Shown: positions 1 to 8,424, counted from the first letter of the stretch. The stretch is DNA of 32,189 bases from Deltaproteobacteria bacterium (GCA_015493765.1 WGCQ01000081.1:1-32189), one strand, 5' to 3'. Program-made: numbers and translations. The notes: generated from the sequence alone by a model not told the origin.

Positions 1-295
1 CAGTCGGACCCAGTAACCGATATGCATCGCATATCAATAAAAAATCTTGCAATTCAAAAAACGCTATAAATGCATGCAAATACGCTGCTATAAGCACCAA
101 ATGTTTGCTCTAATCCCCTGTACTTGCGTTTTGTCAGAATTGATGATTTTGACCCTTGATTTTGTAACGTTTTGATAAATAGAGTGCTTTAAAAATAACC
201 TCACATCGAAGATCCCTCGGACATTAGGAAAGTCTTGATTAGTTCCGGATTTCGTCATATCATTAAACGACAGGCTGCCTATAAAAGGAGGAAAC
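1..295. other. AT-rich intergenic start of window
   Basis: No convincing gene is seen here. The stretch is clearly more AT-rich than the coding DNA that follows. A TTGACC at 149-154 could be a -35 box, but no good -10 lies at the right distance (the nearest AT-rich candidate, GATAAA at 174-179, needs a 19-base spacer). A 69-codon minus-strand open frame crosses the region but shows no recognisable protein features and its start sits on the Shine-Dalgarno of the next gene. Confidence 0.4.
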
Positions 296-556
296 ATGCC
301 TTTTGACTGGTATCACCCGATTATTCCCAAGACATTCCAGGAAAAAATCAAGGACCGCTTTCACGAGGCATATATTGCGGAAACCCGTTTCAGGGCGAGG
401 TTATTTTTTAATCTGGGCTATTCCCGGCAGTATGCGGTAAAAAGAATCCAGGAAAACCTGGCGTGGGAATTCGAGTTGTCAAAGGTCCCGGGCTTTTACG
501 ATGAGATACCCAAGGTCGTATCAGAGGTTTATGCCTATTACGGCCAAAAGAAGTAA
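296..556 (+). CDS. Small protein of unknown function (86 aa)
   Basis: I do not recognise this family. The start is well supported: an AAAGGAGG Shine-Dalgarno ends five bases before the ATG. The protein is soluble and rich in aromatic residues (many Phe, Tyr and Trp), without signal peptide, membrane segment or cysteine. It looks largely helical, with a central basic-amphipathic stretch around residues 30-60 (ETRFRARLFF, GYSRQYAVKRIQENLAWEFE). The length and lack of low complexity suggest a genuine small gene rather than a remnant. It stands alone, with 160 bases to the convergent tatA-like gene downstream. No function can be assigned. Confidence 0.7.
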   Translation: MPFDWYHPIIPKTFQEKIKDRFHEAYIAETRFRARLFFNLGYSRQYAVKRIQENLAWEFELSKVPGFYDEIPKVVSEVYAYYGQKK

Positions 557-716
557 ATCCTGGATTTGATGGCGCTATAAAGTCGTCATATTACACAACC
601 CGAAACTTGTCTTATGATGTAATGTATTGAATTTATAGAACATTTGCATGAACGGGTTCTGAATCCACCCTGAATTTGCCATCAATTCAACACCCTCTTC
701 CGGGCTGAATCGCAAA

Positions 717-1094
717 TCAGGCCTTGACTTCCACGACCTTCTGAACAGAGGAAAGTTGTACGGTTTCGATCGAACCCTGCCCTTCCAGTTTCAACAGGCC
801 GTCACCCACGGACACCAGTTTTTTGCCGTCCGCCACTCCTATTGTCACCACCCCGTCCTTGTATTCGGCCAGCCTGCCCAGGTGACCCTTCAATTGGGAT
901 TCAAGGGATGAGGTATCCTCGGATTCCAGTTTCTTTTGCCTGGTTTCCTCGGGTGCATCCCTGCCCTCGAGTCCGTCCTTGAAAGAGCGCATACCTTCAC
1001 CCAAACCCTTCATAACCTTGGGGATCCTGGATGCACCGAACAACAACACTATCACCAGTATGATTATCAATAATTCCGTACCACCGGGAAACAT
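717..1094 (-). CDS. tatA: TatA/TatE-like twin-arginine translocase subunit with C-terminal extension
   Basis: Residues 1-22 form one hydrophobic helix (TELLIIILVIVLLFG), followed by the FG hinge (FGASRIP) and an amphipathic helix ending in GEGMRSFKDGL. This is the TatA/B topology: the protein forms or gates the pore that exports folded twin-arginine substrates across the inner membrane. The TatA-like part ends near residue 45. TatA proteins are usually about 60-90 residues; this one has 125, and residues 70-125 look like a small beta-rich unit (KDGVVTIGVADGKKLVSVGDG) unlike the usual disordered acidic tail. A strong AGGAGG lies six bases before the ATG. It starts 12 bases after the upstream TPR-like gene, so both are probably cotranscribed. 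No tatB or tatC is visible nearby. Confidence 0.85.
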   Translation of the reverse strand: MFPGGTELLIIILVIVLLFGASRIPKVMKGLGEGMRSFKDGLEGRDAPEETRQKKLESEDTSSLESQLKGHLGRLAEYKDGVVTIGVADGKKLVSVGDGLLKLEGQGSIETVQLSSVQKVVEVKA

Positions 1095-1106
1095 ATTTCC
1101 TCCTGT

Positions 1107-2345
1107 TCAGAATAGTTTTTTGAACTTATGGCCTATGTTACCTATATTCTTGATTTTTTTGCCTATATTTTTGATCTTGTTCGCAGTTGACCCAATCCTG
1201 TCAGCCGCATTGCTGGGTGCACTTACCGCCTTGTCAGCCTTCTTGGCATACTCGTCAGGACCACTCAACATCTTGTCCTCTTCTTTCAACACCTTGTCCG
1301 CCTGTTTATCAGGATTAAACTTCCCATTTCCAGCCATGGAATACCTTGCCTCCCTGACCCCGTCGGGGGATACGCCAACCTTGTCCGCCCAACTCACAAT
1401 GATGTCAAACTTGGAATTCCAGTCGATCGGCACCAGCAATACGTAGGGATGCTTGATCAATTTCATTATCACGTAAGCCACGGCCTTGGATGGCTTTTTG
1501 TACCAGATAATCGGTCTCTTCCTGGTATGCTTGTCCAGGCCTATCGCCTCCGGGGGATAGCCGATCTTGGCCAGCATGTCCTTCAGGATCGACACGTTGT
1601 CGTCCCCGATGTCCCGATCCTCCTGGTCCATACCGTTCAGCAGTTTGACATGGGCATAGCCCGTTACCTTTTTAAAATCGGGTGTCTCGCGGATCGATGC
1701 AAAATCCTTGTCCTTGCGGGCCAGCCTCAATTTTTTGTACCCCTCCTTGCGTTTCAGGTCCCTTATCCGCATCAGGTATTCGATCGCCCCTGCCTTATCC
1801 CCCATCAAGGCCCTTGTGCAGGCCTCGTCATACAGCGCCTGCACATAGCCGCCATACAATTTCAAGGCCCTGTCCAGTAACTCCAGTGCCCTGGAATACT
1901 GCTTTTTGTGATAATACCGCATGGCCCTTGCCCTGATCCTCTTGGCCTTGCGCTTGGCAGCCTTGGATGCGGGCAGGGGTATGTACCGACGCCGCAGTTT
2001 TTTTGCCTTGTGTTTTTTGAAATGCTTACGCCTTTCAATATCGTCCTGACTGGGCGGAAAACCCAGCCTGGTCATGGCAACCTTGGCCAGGTAACTGTCG
2101 TGTTTGGGGGCCTCGATAAATATCCGTTCGAACACGGTCGCCATGAATTTGCGTTTCTTTACAGGCACCCTGCTGACATCCCTGTAGGCCTCCCAGAATT
2201 TCATGCACATGGTCAACTGGTCCAGTTTGACCTGCTGGTAGTTCAAGAATTTTTGTTCACAATCCCCTTTCATCCTGTCCCATTCAGCCTGGGCAAAGGC
2301 GTGGGCAGATGTCACAATTATTAATAAAACAAGCCATTTTTTCAT
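1107..2345 (-). CDS. Exported TPR-like protein of unknown function
   Basis: The protein starts with a typical Sec signal peptide (MKKWLVLLIIVTSAHAFAQA), so the mature part should be periplasmic or beyond. I place the start at the second ATG (2345), because the GAGG ribosome site is eight bases from it but only two bases from the in-frame ATG at 2351. Residues about 130-245 are helical with TPR character (KQYSRALELLDRALKLYGG, QALYDEACTRALMGDKAGAIEYL). The middle is highly basic (KKHKAKKLRRR). The C-terminus from about residue 350 is a Lys/Ala/Asp-rich amphipathic stretch with repeated KIKNIG. It is followed after 12 bases by the TatA-like gene, which suggests cotranscription but not necessarily a shared pathway. 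Not assignable to a named family. Confidence 0.75.
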   Translation of the reverse strand: MKKWLVLLIIVTSAHAFAQAEWDRMKGDCEQKFLNYQQVKLDQLTMCMKFWEAYRDVSRVPVKKRKFMATVFERIFIEAPKHDSYLAKVAMTRLGFPPSQDDIERRKHFKKHKAKKLRRRYIPLPASKAAKRKAKRIRARAMRYYHKKQYSRALELLDRALKLYGGYVQALYDEACTRALMGDKAGAIEYLMRIRDLKRKEGYKKLRLARKDKDFASIRETPDFKKVTGYAHVKLLNGMDQEDRDIGDDNVSILKDMLAKIGYPPEAIGLDKHTRKRPIIWYKKPSKAVAYVIMKLIKHPYVLLVPIDWNSKFDIIVSWADKVGVSPDGVREARYSMAGNGKFNPDKQADKVLKEEDKMLSGPDEYAKKADKAVSAPSNAADRIGSTANKIKNIGKKIKNIGNIGHKFKKLF

Positions 2346-2365
2346 ATCCATGGCCTCATAATCAC

Positions 2366-2380
2366 GGAATCAATGATTCC
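2366..2380. promoter_or_regulatory. Perfect 15-bp palindrome between divergent genes
   Basis: GGAATCAATGATTCC is two perfect 7-base arms around one central base. It lies about 20 bases upstream of the TPR-like gene start (minus strand) and about 90 bases upstream of the divergent aminotransferase. Position and symmetry fit a dimeric repressor operator. No regulator is identified. Confidence 0.35.
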
Positions 2381-2472
2381 CAAAAGTCAGGGTTCAGGGT
2401 CGGTGTACTGGTCCAACCCTTTCCAATATGATATTGTACCATGATTTTTGTACTTTTTTATAAAGGCAGGCC

Positions 2473-3663
2473 ATGAATATTGATTTTTCAGACAAGATCA
2501 AGGCATTACCCACCTATCCGTTTGCCGAAATCGATGCCACGGTGCACAGGTTGCGGGCTCAGGGAATCGATGTGATCGACTTCGGGGTCGGTGACCCCCG
2601 GGTGAAGGTGTCCGAGGTGATCCGCCAGGCCTTACACGATTATGTGGAACAACACCCGGATGCAGGTTATCCGTCCTACCAGGGCAGTCCTGAATACAGG
2701 ACCGCGGCTGCCCGCTGGTTCGAGTCGCGTTTCGGCGTACACCTGGACCCGGAAACCGAGGTCGCATCCAGCATCGGCTCGAAGGAAGCGGTCTTTAACT
2801 TCCATCACGCCATGGTAAATCCCGGTGATTACGTGCTGGTTCCAACCCCCGGTTACCCGCCTTACTCCAGGGGGGCCGCCTTTTGCGGTGCAAATGTCTA
2901 TTTTTATCCCGTGGGTCCCCATAACGACTGGATCCCGGACCTGTCCGGCGTCCCGGATTCGGTACTGAACAAGGCGAAATTATTGTGGCTCACGCAGCCG
3001 CACGCACCCACGGGAAAGGCACTGTCCATGGGACAGATGCGGGCTCTACTGGAATTCGCTCAAAAATGGGGCATCGTGGTGGCCAGCGACGAGGCCTACT
3101 CCGAAATATGGTACACGAGTCCGCCCCATTCCATGTTGGAGGTCAGCCGTGACGGTGTAATCGTATTCCAGTCCCTGTCCAAGCGTTCGGCCATGACAGG
3201 TTACAGGGTCGGGTTCGTGGCAGGCGACCCGCGTCTGGTGAGCGCTTACAAGAAACTGAAAACCAACATAGATTCGGGAACACCGGATTTTGTCCAGGCC
3301 GCGGCCATTGCGGCACTGAACGACCAGGCACACGTGGACCGTATGCGTGCTGATTACCAGCAAAAAATGCAGGTCCTGACCCGGACATTCGACGAAATGG
3401 GCATGGATACCCGCAGGCCTGACGCCACGATCTTTTTGTGGCAGCGCGTGCCAGGCGGCATGACCGGCATTGATTTTGCCAGGCGGCTGTTGGACCCGGG
3501 CGTGGCAGTTGTAGTTACCCCGGGACAATACCTGTCAGACCCGTTGGCAGACGGCACGAATCAGGGCCGGGAATACTGCAGGTTCGCACTGGTCCCGGAA
3601 GTGCACCAGGTTGAGGATGCTGCACGCAGGATAAAAAAATGGTGGATGACTATTCATTCGTAA
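2473..3663 (+). CDS. PLP-dependent class I/II aminotransferase
   Basis: This is a fold-type I aminotransferase resembling aspartate, LL-diaminopimelate and succinyl-diaminopimelate aminotransferases; 396 residues is normal for the family. The PLP lysine is Lys237 in SLSKRSAMTGYR, with Asp206 and Tyr209 in SDEAYSEI holding the cofactor, and Arg370 (YCRFAL) is placed to bind the substrate alpha-carboxylate. GVGDP near residue 40 and YPSYQG near 75 are also typical. One oddity: the NPTG motif, whose Asn contacts the PLP ring hydroxyl, here reads QPHAPTG with Ala178 in place of Asn. The substrate cannot be told from sequence alone. It is transcribed alone, divergent from the TPR-like gene. Confidence 0.88.
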   Translation: MNIDFSDKIKALPTYPFAEIDATVHRLRAQGIDVIDFGVGDPRVKVSEVIRQALHDYVEQHPDAGYPSYQGSPEYRTAAARWFESRFGVHLDPETEVASSIGSKEAVFNFHHAMVNPGDYVLVPTPGYPPYSRGAAFCGANVYFYPVGPHNDWIPDLSGVPDSVLNKAKLLWLTQPHAPTGKALSMGQMRALLEFAQKWGIVVASDEAYSEIWYTSPPHSMLEVSRDGVIVFQSLSKRSAMTGYRVGFVAGDPRLVSAYKKLKTNIDSGTPDFVQAAAIAALNDQAHVDRMRADYQQKMQVLTRTFDEMGMDTRRPDATIFLWQRVPGGMTGIDFARRLLDPGVAVVVTPGQYLSDPLADGTNQGREYCRFALVPEVHQVEDAARRIKKWWMTIHS

Positions 3664-3694
3664 CATGGTAAAATAGGTGCGGGAGGTGAGCAAG

Positions 3695-4183
3695 ATGGAC
3701 AACAGCCCTACGAAGCAAACTGGGAGTGGCGGCGTCCCCATGGATGTCCTGGAGGCGGAACTGGCTCGCAGGATGCGTGCAACCCTCGGGGTCGTAGTGG
3801 CAAGCCCGAAGGATGTGGAGCAAATCAAAAAAAACCACGGTGAGGAAGGGCTTGCGGAGATCATGGAACAGATCGTGGAGCGACTCAAGAGCAACGTACG
3901 GCGGGTGGACCTGGTTACCATGCTGGACAAGACATCCGTTGCCGTTATATCAGTGGACCGCAATCCCGGTGGCCCGCGGGTACTGGCCGATAAGGTGTAC
4001 AGGATTCTCAACGAGGACCAATACGTCAGGATGGGCATGCCTGTGACAATTGAAGTGGCTGTCGGCGGAATCAGCGGGAGGCCGTCGGATAACGGTGCGC
4101 TGAAAGGATTTATTGACCAGGCAAAGGATGCGCTTGGCAAGGCCATAACAGGAAACGATTCATTTATATTCGATGCAGCCTGA
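3695..4183 (+). CDS. Degenerate GGDEF-like domain protein
   Basis: The start is the ATG at 3695, eight bases after a strong GGGAGGTGA; an earlier in-frame GTG at 3677 lies before this site and is unlikely. The 162-residue protein follows the GGDEF (diguanylate cyclase) fold: a beta strand (LGVVVAS), a helix aligned with the FKxxND segment (DVEQIKKNHGEEGLAEIMEQI), RRVDLVTMLDK aligned with the D..aRyGGDEF segment, a helix with LADKVYRIL, and VTIEVAVGG in the place of the SxGva strand, ending with an AKDALGKA helix. The GG(D/E)EF catalytic loop itself is absent, so cyclase activity is not expected. It overlaps the next gene by 11 bases. The fold assignment is by eye. Confidence 0.55.
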   Translation: MDNSPTKQTGSGGVPMDVLEAELARRMRATLGVVVASPKDVEQIKKNHGEEGLAEIMEQIVERLKSNVRRVDLVTMLDKTSVAVISVDRNPGGPRVLADKVYRILNEDQYVRMGMPVTIEVAVGGISGRPSDNGALKGFIDQAKDALGKAITGNDSFIFDAA

Positions 4184-4628
4184 AACGCGTGATAAGAAAA
4201 CTGGATTGTTCGATCGGGCTGTAGCTCGTATTCGTGCCGCCGGTTTTCCTGTTCAGTTGAACCCTGCGACAAACAATGCTCTGGTTGACTTGCAGGGGCA
4301 GGAAGGCCTGTATCGATTGGTTTTGAAGGCCCTGCCGAGTCCCAAGGAACCAAGGTCCCTGCATTTGCAAAGCATACTGATGGAGCCTTCACCGGATGCA
4401 CTGGGCATCTCCCGCGACGTCCTGATGGAATGGTTGAATGCCAAAAATTCCGACATCATTTTTGGCCGGTATTACGTGGTCGATGACTACAATGCCCTCG
4501 TGTTTGAAGTGGCCCTGCCCGTAATGGACAATGAGTGCGACTGGGCTACCTTTGACGAATACCTGCGGCTGGCCGTCTTTTCAGTGGAGGATGCCCTGGC
4601 CCAGTTGAAGGCCGTTGCAAAGGCTTAG
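4173..4628 (+). CDS. YbjN-like / type III chaperone-fold protein
   Basis: This 151-residue soluble protein has no signal peptide. The middle and C-terminal parts resemble the YbjN (DUF1790) family: LMEWLNAKNSDIIFGRYYV, then a short acidic turn and the strand NALVFEVALPV, then a helix with a sensor-like CDWATFDEYLRLAVFSVEDAL segment. In this family the fold resembles type III secretion chaperones and members are thought to act in signalling or protein binding; no enzymatic activity is known to me. Its ATG lies inside the end of the GGDEF-like gene, so translation is probably coupled and the products may act together. Confidence 0.55.
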   Translation: MQPETRDKKTGLFDRAVARIRAAGFPVQLNPATNNALVDLQGQEGLYRLVLKALPSPKEPRSLHLQSILMEPSPDALGISRDVLMEWLNAKNSDIIFGRYYVVDDYNALVFEVALPVMDNECDWATFDEYLRLAVFSVEDALAQLKAVAKA

Positions 4629-4671
4629 CATCCTGTTTTCGAATTCAGTCGAATATTTTACAAATCGCTTC

Positions 4672-4700
4672 TTGACAGACGAAAACACCTGCTTTATCCT
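4672..4700 (+). promoter_or_regulatory. Sigma70-type promoter
   Basis: A perfect TTGACA at 4672-4677 is separated by 17 bases from TATCCT at 4695-4700. It stands about 58 bases before the ATG of the small Cys-rich protein and probably drives it together with the kinase and peptidase genes that follow. The same -10 hexamer recurs at the rrf2 promoter at 9140. Confidence 0.7.
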
Positions 4701-4757
4701 CTATAAAAGGTAGTGTTACATTTTTGGTAAATTTTAACCTATTTTAGGAGGATGAGG

Positions 4758-4997
4758 ATGAAAAAGATAGTGGCAGGCGTAGTATTGGGCATGGCCATGT
4801 TAGGCGGGGTCGGATCCATGTATATGGCCAACACAGGTTGTCACAAGGGCAATGCATGCCAGGAACTGATCAAAAAGGCTTGCAAGGGAGCGGACAAGGA
4901 TCCCAAGCAGCAAAATATTTGCAAATTGTGGAAAAGCAGGGTCAATAATGGAATGAGCAACGAGACCTGCGAAACCAACCTCAAAAATATGAAGTAA
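4758..4997 (+). CDS. Small exported cysteine-rich protein (79 aa)
   Basis: The start is the ATG at 4758, six bases after AGGAGG; the ATG at 4752 directly abuts that site. An N-terminal Sec signal (MKKIVAGVVLGMAMLGGVGS) is followed by a short basic, soluble mature part with five cysteines (TGC, NAC, KAC, NIC, ETC). The TGC near residue 28 does not fit a lipobox because Asn and Thr precede Gly. Four of the cysteines could form two disulfides in the periplasm. There is no detectable family. It precedes the histidine kinase by 35 bases and sits directly behind the best promoter of the region, so it is likely expressed well and with the kinase. A function as periplasmic ligand or partner of the kinase is only a guess. 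Confidence 0.7.
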   Translation: MKKIVAGVVLGMAMLGGVGSMYMANTGCHKGNACQELIKKACKGADKDPKQQNICKLWKSRVNNGMSNETCETNLKNMK

Positions 4998-5032
4998 TTT
5001 TTATTTTTACCAAGGGGCCATAAGGCCTTACA

Positions 5033-6619
5033 ATGAAACTTTCCCTTCCGACAAGGGTATTTTTGGCCTATGCCGTAGTTACAGCCCTGTTTGGGGGGTC
5101 TGTATTTTTTCTCGTACATCAATTTACAGGAGTCTTTGACCATGTTGTCCGGGTCCACAAGGTCCTGGACTCTACTAACGAAGACCTGAGGCTGCTGGAC
5201 AGGGAATTGCGGCAGATCGGAGTCGGCCTGGGCGACCATTTCGACGGGACATATGTACGTGCGGCCAGGCGGATTGTGGAAATGAATATCCACATGAGGC
5301 TGCATAATGCCGTCATCGCCGTATCCAGGATCAATCAACACGGGGAATGGTCCAAAGAGGTCAAGGATGTGGCCCAGAAGACGCTGGCATTGCTGGAGAC
5401 CTTGTTATCCAAAAAGGACAAACTCTTACAGGCCAGGCGCTCCAATATCCTTGCATTGATGCAAACCAGGCCGGATACGGACATAAAATTCCTGGAGGCC
5501 CTGGCGGCAACCCTCTCAAAGCCGGAAAATCTCAATCGAAATACGGCAAACGTGCTGGGTGCCCGGATGCGAGGTCTGTTATTGTGGTTGCAGGAAAGGG
5601 TTTCCGTGCTGGCATCGCTGAGTTCCACCTTGTCGAGGCTGGCATACATCCAGTTGGACCGCCAGGTAACCCGGACATCCACGGTTAGCCTGTTTGCACC
5701 GGCAGTGGCGCTAATCATATCAATCCTCGTGATGCTGCTGGTTTTTCTGTGGCTGCGTCCGGTGGGCTTCCTGGTGAAAACGGTCAGACGTATCGCATCA
5801 GGCAATTATGACCTCAAACCCACGTCCCTGGGTGTACGCGAATTCGACATGCTGGGCGAGGCCATATTCCAGTTGGCCGGGGCATTGAAGGCCAGGGACG
5901 AAGAAATCAGGCAGCACCAGCAAAACCTGGTCCAGTCGGAACGAATGGCAGCGGTGGGCAAGACCGCCTCCGTGATGGCCCACGAGATTCGTAACCCCTT
6001 GAATTCAATCAGTTTAAACCTGGACATGCTGAAGGAGCGGCTGGAACGGGAAGGCAGGTACGGAGTCGTGGAGGACCAGGTTCGGATCATCGAACGGGAG
6101 GTCAACCGGTTGTCTAACATCACGGGTGAATACCTGAAATTTGGGCGTATCTCCCAGTCAGTAATGGATTCATGTGACATCACCGCCCTGGTGAGGGAAT
6201 TACTGGAATTTATGAAAGGGGAACTGGCAAAAAACGCCGTTGAGGTGGTAACCAGGCTGCCTGATCGGCCGGTCATGGTGACACTCGATGCACAGCGTAT
6301 GCGCCAGGCATTGATGAACCTGGTAAAGAACGCAATCGATGCCATGCAGGGACAGGACGCGGGGGCCAGGCTGGAAGTCGGAATCGAGGAAAAGGCCCGA
6401 AAGGTATTGATTTGGGTCAAGGATACCGGGCCTGGCATCAGCCCGGGGATCATGCAGGACCTGTTCGAGCCTTTTGCCAGCACCAAGCCCGGCGGCACGG
6501 GACTGGGACTGGCATTCGTACACCAGGTGGCGGCCGAAAACAAGGGCCGCGTATGGGCACAAAACGCCCCGGACAAGGGCGCAATTTTTTATGTGGAATT
6601 AACCAAGAGTTTGGAGTAG
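5033..6619 (+). CDS. Membrane-bound sensor histidine kinase
   Basis: Two membrane helices (about residues 8-28 and 220-243) enclose a roughly 190-residue, largely helical extracytoplasmic sensor region. A HAMP linker (about 245-295) leads into a HisKA dimerisation helix with the phospho-acceptor His317 in MAHEIRNPLNS. The ATPase domain shows an N box with Asn433 (NLVKNAIDAM), the DTGPG box with Asp464, an F box (LFEPFAST) and the G2 box GGTGLGLAFV. All catalytic motifs are intact, so it should autophosphorylate and pass phosphate to a response regulator. No regulator is encoded in the window, making it an orphan kinase. The ribosome site is weak (AAGG, seven bases before ATG). The M49 peptidase gene follows after 32 bases. 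Confidence 0.93.
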   Translation: MKLSLPTRVFLAYAVVTALFGGSVFFLVHQFTGVFDHVVRVHKVLDSTNEDLRLLDRELRQIGVGLGDHFDGTYVRAARRIVEMNIHMRLHNAVIAVSRINQHGEWSKEVKDVAQKTLALLETLLSKKDKLLQARRSNILALMQTRPDTDIKFLEALAATLSKPENLNRNTANVLGARMRGLLLWLQERVSVLASLSSTLSRLAYIQLDRQVTRTSTVSLFAPAVALIISILVMLLVFLWLRPVGFLVKTVRRIASGNYDLKPTSLGVREFDMLGEAIFQLAGALKARDEEIRQHQQNLVQSERMAAVGKTASVMAHEIRNPLNSISLNLDMLKERLEREGRYGVVEDQVRIIEREVNRLSNITGEYLKFGRISQSVMDSCDITALVRELLEFMKGELAKNAVEVVTRLPDRPVMVTLDAQRMRQALMNLVKNAIDAMQGQDAGARLEVGIEEKARKVLIWVKDTGPGISPGIMQDLFEPFASTKPGGTGLGLAFVHQVAAENKGRVWAQNAPDKGAIFYVELTKSLE

Positions 6620-6651
6620 AATACCGAAAGACCGTATCATAGGAGGTTTAC

Positions 6652-8424
6652 ATGAAATACGTTGTTGGTGCCATGCTGGTGGTGGGCATGCTGTCATGGG
6701 GATGCGCCAAAAAACATGCCAAGGTCGCGCCCGCAAAGAAGGTGGCGGCCGTGAAACCGAAACAGAAAAAGGTGGCAAAGAAAAAGATGTTGAAAAAAGC
6801 AAAACCCAAATACGAGTTTTCAGAGACCTATGTCAAGGCCCAGTTGAAAAAATTTGCACCTGTTACCATGAGTGTACCGGAAAAGGACCTGAGTCCGGAA
6901 CAACAGAAGGCTCTGCACTACCTGGTTCTGGCTGCGGATGTGATGGACCACCTGTTCTGGGTGCAGGCCGGGCCGAATTGCCTGAAAGTGCGTAAGGAAT
7001 TGCAGGAAAAGGCCAAAAAGGACCCGGCATACAAGGATGTATTGCGCCTGGTGAACATCATGGCAGGGCCATACAACCGCCTGGAGGCATTCAAGACATT
7101 TTATGGACATTACAAAAAACCACTTGGCGGTACGTTCTATCCATTGAAAATGACAAAACAGTGGTTCAACAGTTTTTTGGCCTCTCACCCCGAACAAAAA
7201 GAGGCATTTTTGTCGCCGGTCACCGTGATCCGGCAACGCGACAGCAAACTGGTTGCCGTGCCTTACAGCGTGGAGTACGCAAACGACCTGCACAAGGCGG
7301 CAGATTACCTGAACAAGGCCGCCCGGTTCGTCAAAAACCCCACCCTGAAAAAATTCCTGTTGAGCCGTGCAAAGGCTTTCACGGACAATCGCTATTTTCA
7401 AAGCGACTGCGATTGGATGGACGTCAAGGGCGACGGGTTGGAGGTCACTATAGGGCCGTATGAGGTTTACGAGGACCGGCTGTTCAATTACAAGGCGGCG
7501 TTCGAAACGTTTATAGGACTGGTGGACCCGGTGGAATCCAGGAAAATGGCCCTGGTCAAAAAACATATCGGTGCCATCGAGGACAATCTGCCGGTGCCTG
7601 ACAAGTACAAGGGCAAGGGTCGCTCAAAGGGGTCACCGATCCGGGTTATTGACCTGATCTATGCGACGGGAGACGCCCACAAGGGTGTCCAGACGCTGGC
7701 CTACAACCTGCCCAACGACGAACACGTACGCAAGGTCAAGGGGTCAAAAAAGGTGCTGCTGAAAAACATGTCCAATGCGAAGTTTGAGATGATCCTGAGG
7801 CCAATCGCAAAACTGGTCCTGACCAAGGCGCAATTGCCGTTTTTGTCGTTCGATGCGTATTTCAACCACACGTTGATGCACGAAATCAGCCACGGGGTAG
7901 GGCCTGGGTTCATAGAAAAAAACGGGACCAGGACCACGGTGAACCTGGCATTGAAGGACACCTATTCCGCGATCGAAGAGGCAAAGGCGGACGTGCTGGG
8001 CGAATACAACACGCTGTTTTTCATCAAAAAGGGTTGGTTCCCACAAAAACTGGAAGATACGTCCAAGGTCACCTACCTGGCCGGAATATTCAGGTCCGTA
8101 CGTTTCGGCGTGTCAGAGGCCCATGGAAAGGCCAACATGATCCAGTACAACTACTTGAAACAGTTCGGCGTTTTCAAGTATGACCCCAAGACCCGCAAAT
8201 TCAGCGTTGATACAAAGAAATTCGCTGCCGGCATCAAGGCCCTGGCGCACGACCTGTTGATGCTGGAGGCCGAGGGCAACTACCGCAAGGCAAAGGCATT
8301 CATCCAGACCTATGGCAGTGTGCCTGAGGAGGTAAAAGAGGCCCTGGCCGGAATGGGTTCCATCCCGGTGGATGTATGGCCCAGTTACCCGCTGGCCGAC
8401 AAGATGCGAGCCCTCAAACTGTAA
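6652..8424 (+). CDS. M49-type (dipeptidyl-peptidase III-like) zinc peptidase, exported
   Basis: Residues 1-18 form a signal peptide ending in LSWGC, which suggests a lipoprotein although Trp at -2 is unusual for a lipobox. A Lys/Ala-rich linker runs to about residue 55. The catalytic core carries HEISHG (His410, Glu411, His414) within FNHTLMHEISHGVGPG and EEAKADVLG with Glu443 about 30 residues later. That pairing is the zinc site of the M49 family, in the HExxH form found in plant and bacterial members rather than the HExxxH of animal DPP III. Members cleave peptides or act as zinc hydrolases. At 590 residues it is family-sized. AGGAGG precedes the ATG by six bases. Its last 11 bases overlap the convergent flavin-reductase gene. 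Substrate unknown. Confidence 0.85.
   Translation: MKYVVGAMLVVGMLSWGCAKKHAKVAPAKKVAAVKPKQKKVAKKKMLKKAKPKYEFSETYVKAQLKKFAPVTMSVPEKDLSPEQQKALHYLVLAADVMDHLFWVQAGPNCLKVRKELQEKAKKDPAYKDVLRLVNIMAGPYNRLEAFKTFYGHYKKPLGGTFYPLKMTKQWFNSFLASHPEQKEAFLSPVTVIRQRDSKLVAVPYSVEYANDLHKAADYLNKAARFVKNPTLKKFLLSRAKAFTDNRYFQSDCDWMDVKGDGLEVTIGPYEVYEDRLFNYKAAFETFIGLVDPVESRKMALVKKHIGAIEDNLPVPDKYKGKGRSKGSPIRVIDLIYATGDAHKGVQTLAYNLPNDEHVRKVKGSKKVLLKNMSNAKFEMILRPIAKLVLTKAQLPFLSFDAYFNHTLMHEISHGVGPGFIEKNGTRTTVNLALKDTYSAIEEAKADVLGEYNTLFFIKKGWFPQKLEDTSKVTYLAGIFRSVRFGVSEAHGKANMIQYNYLKQFGVFKYDPKTRKFSVDTKKFAAGIKALAHDLLMLEAEGNYRKAKAFIQTYGSVPEEVKEALAGMGSIPVDVWPSYPLADKMRALKL

Noticed and set aside
88-297. 69-aa minus-strand gene at the window start
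   Set aside because: No ribosome site or protein features; its start overlaps the ribosome site of the plus-strand gene.
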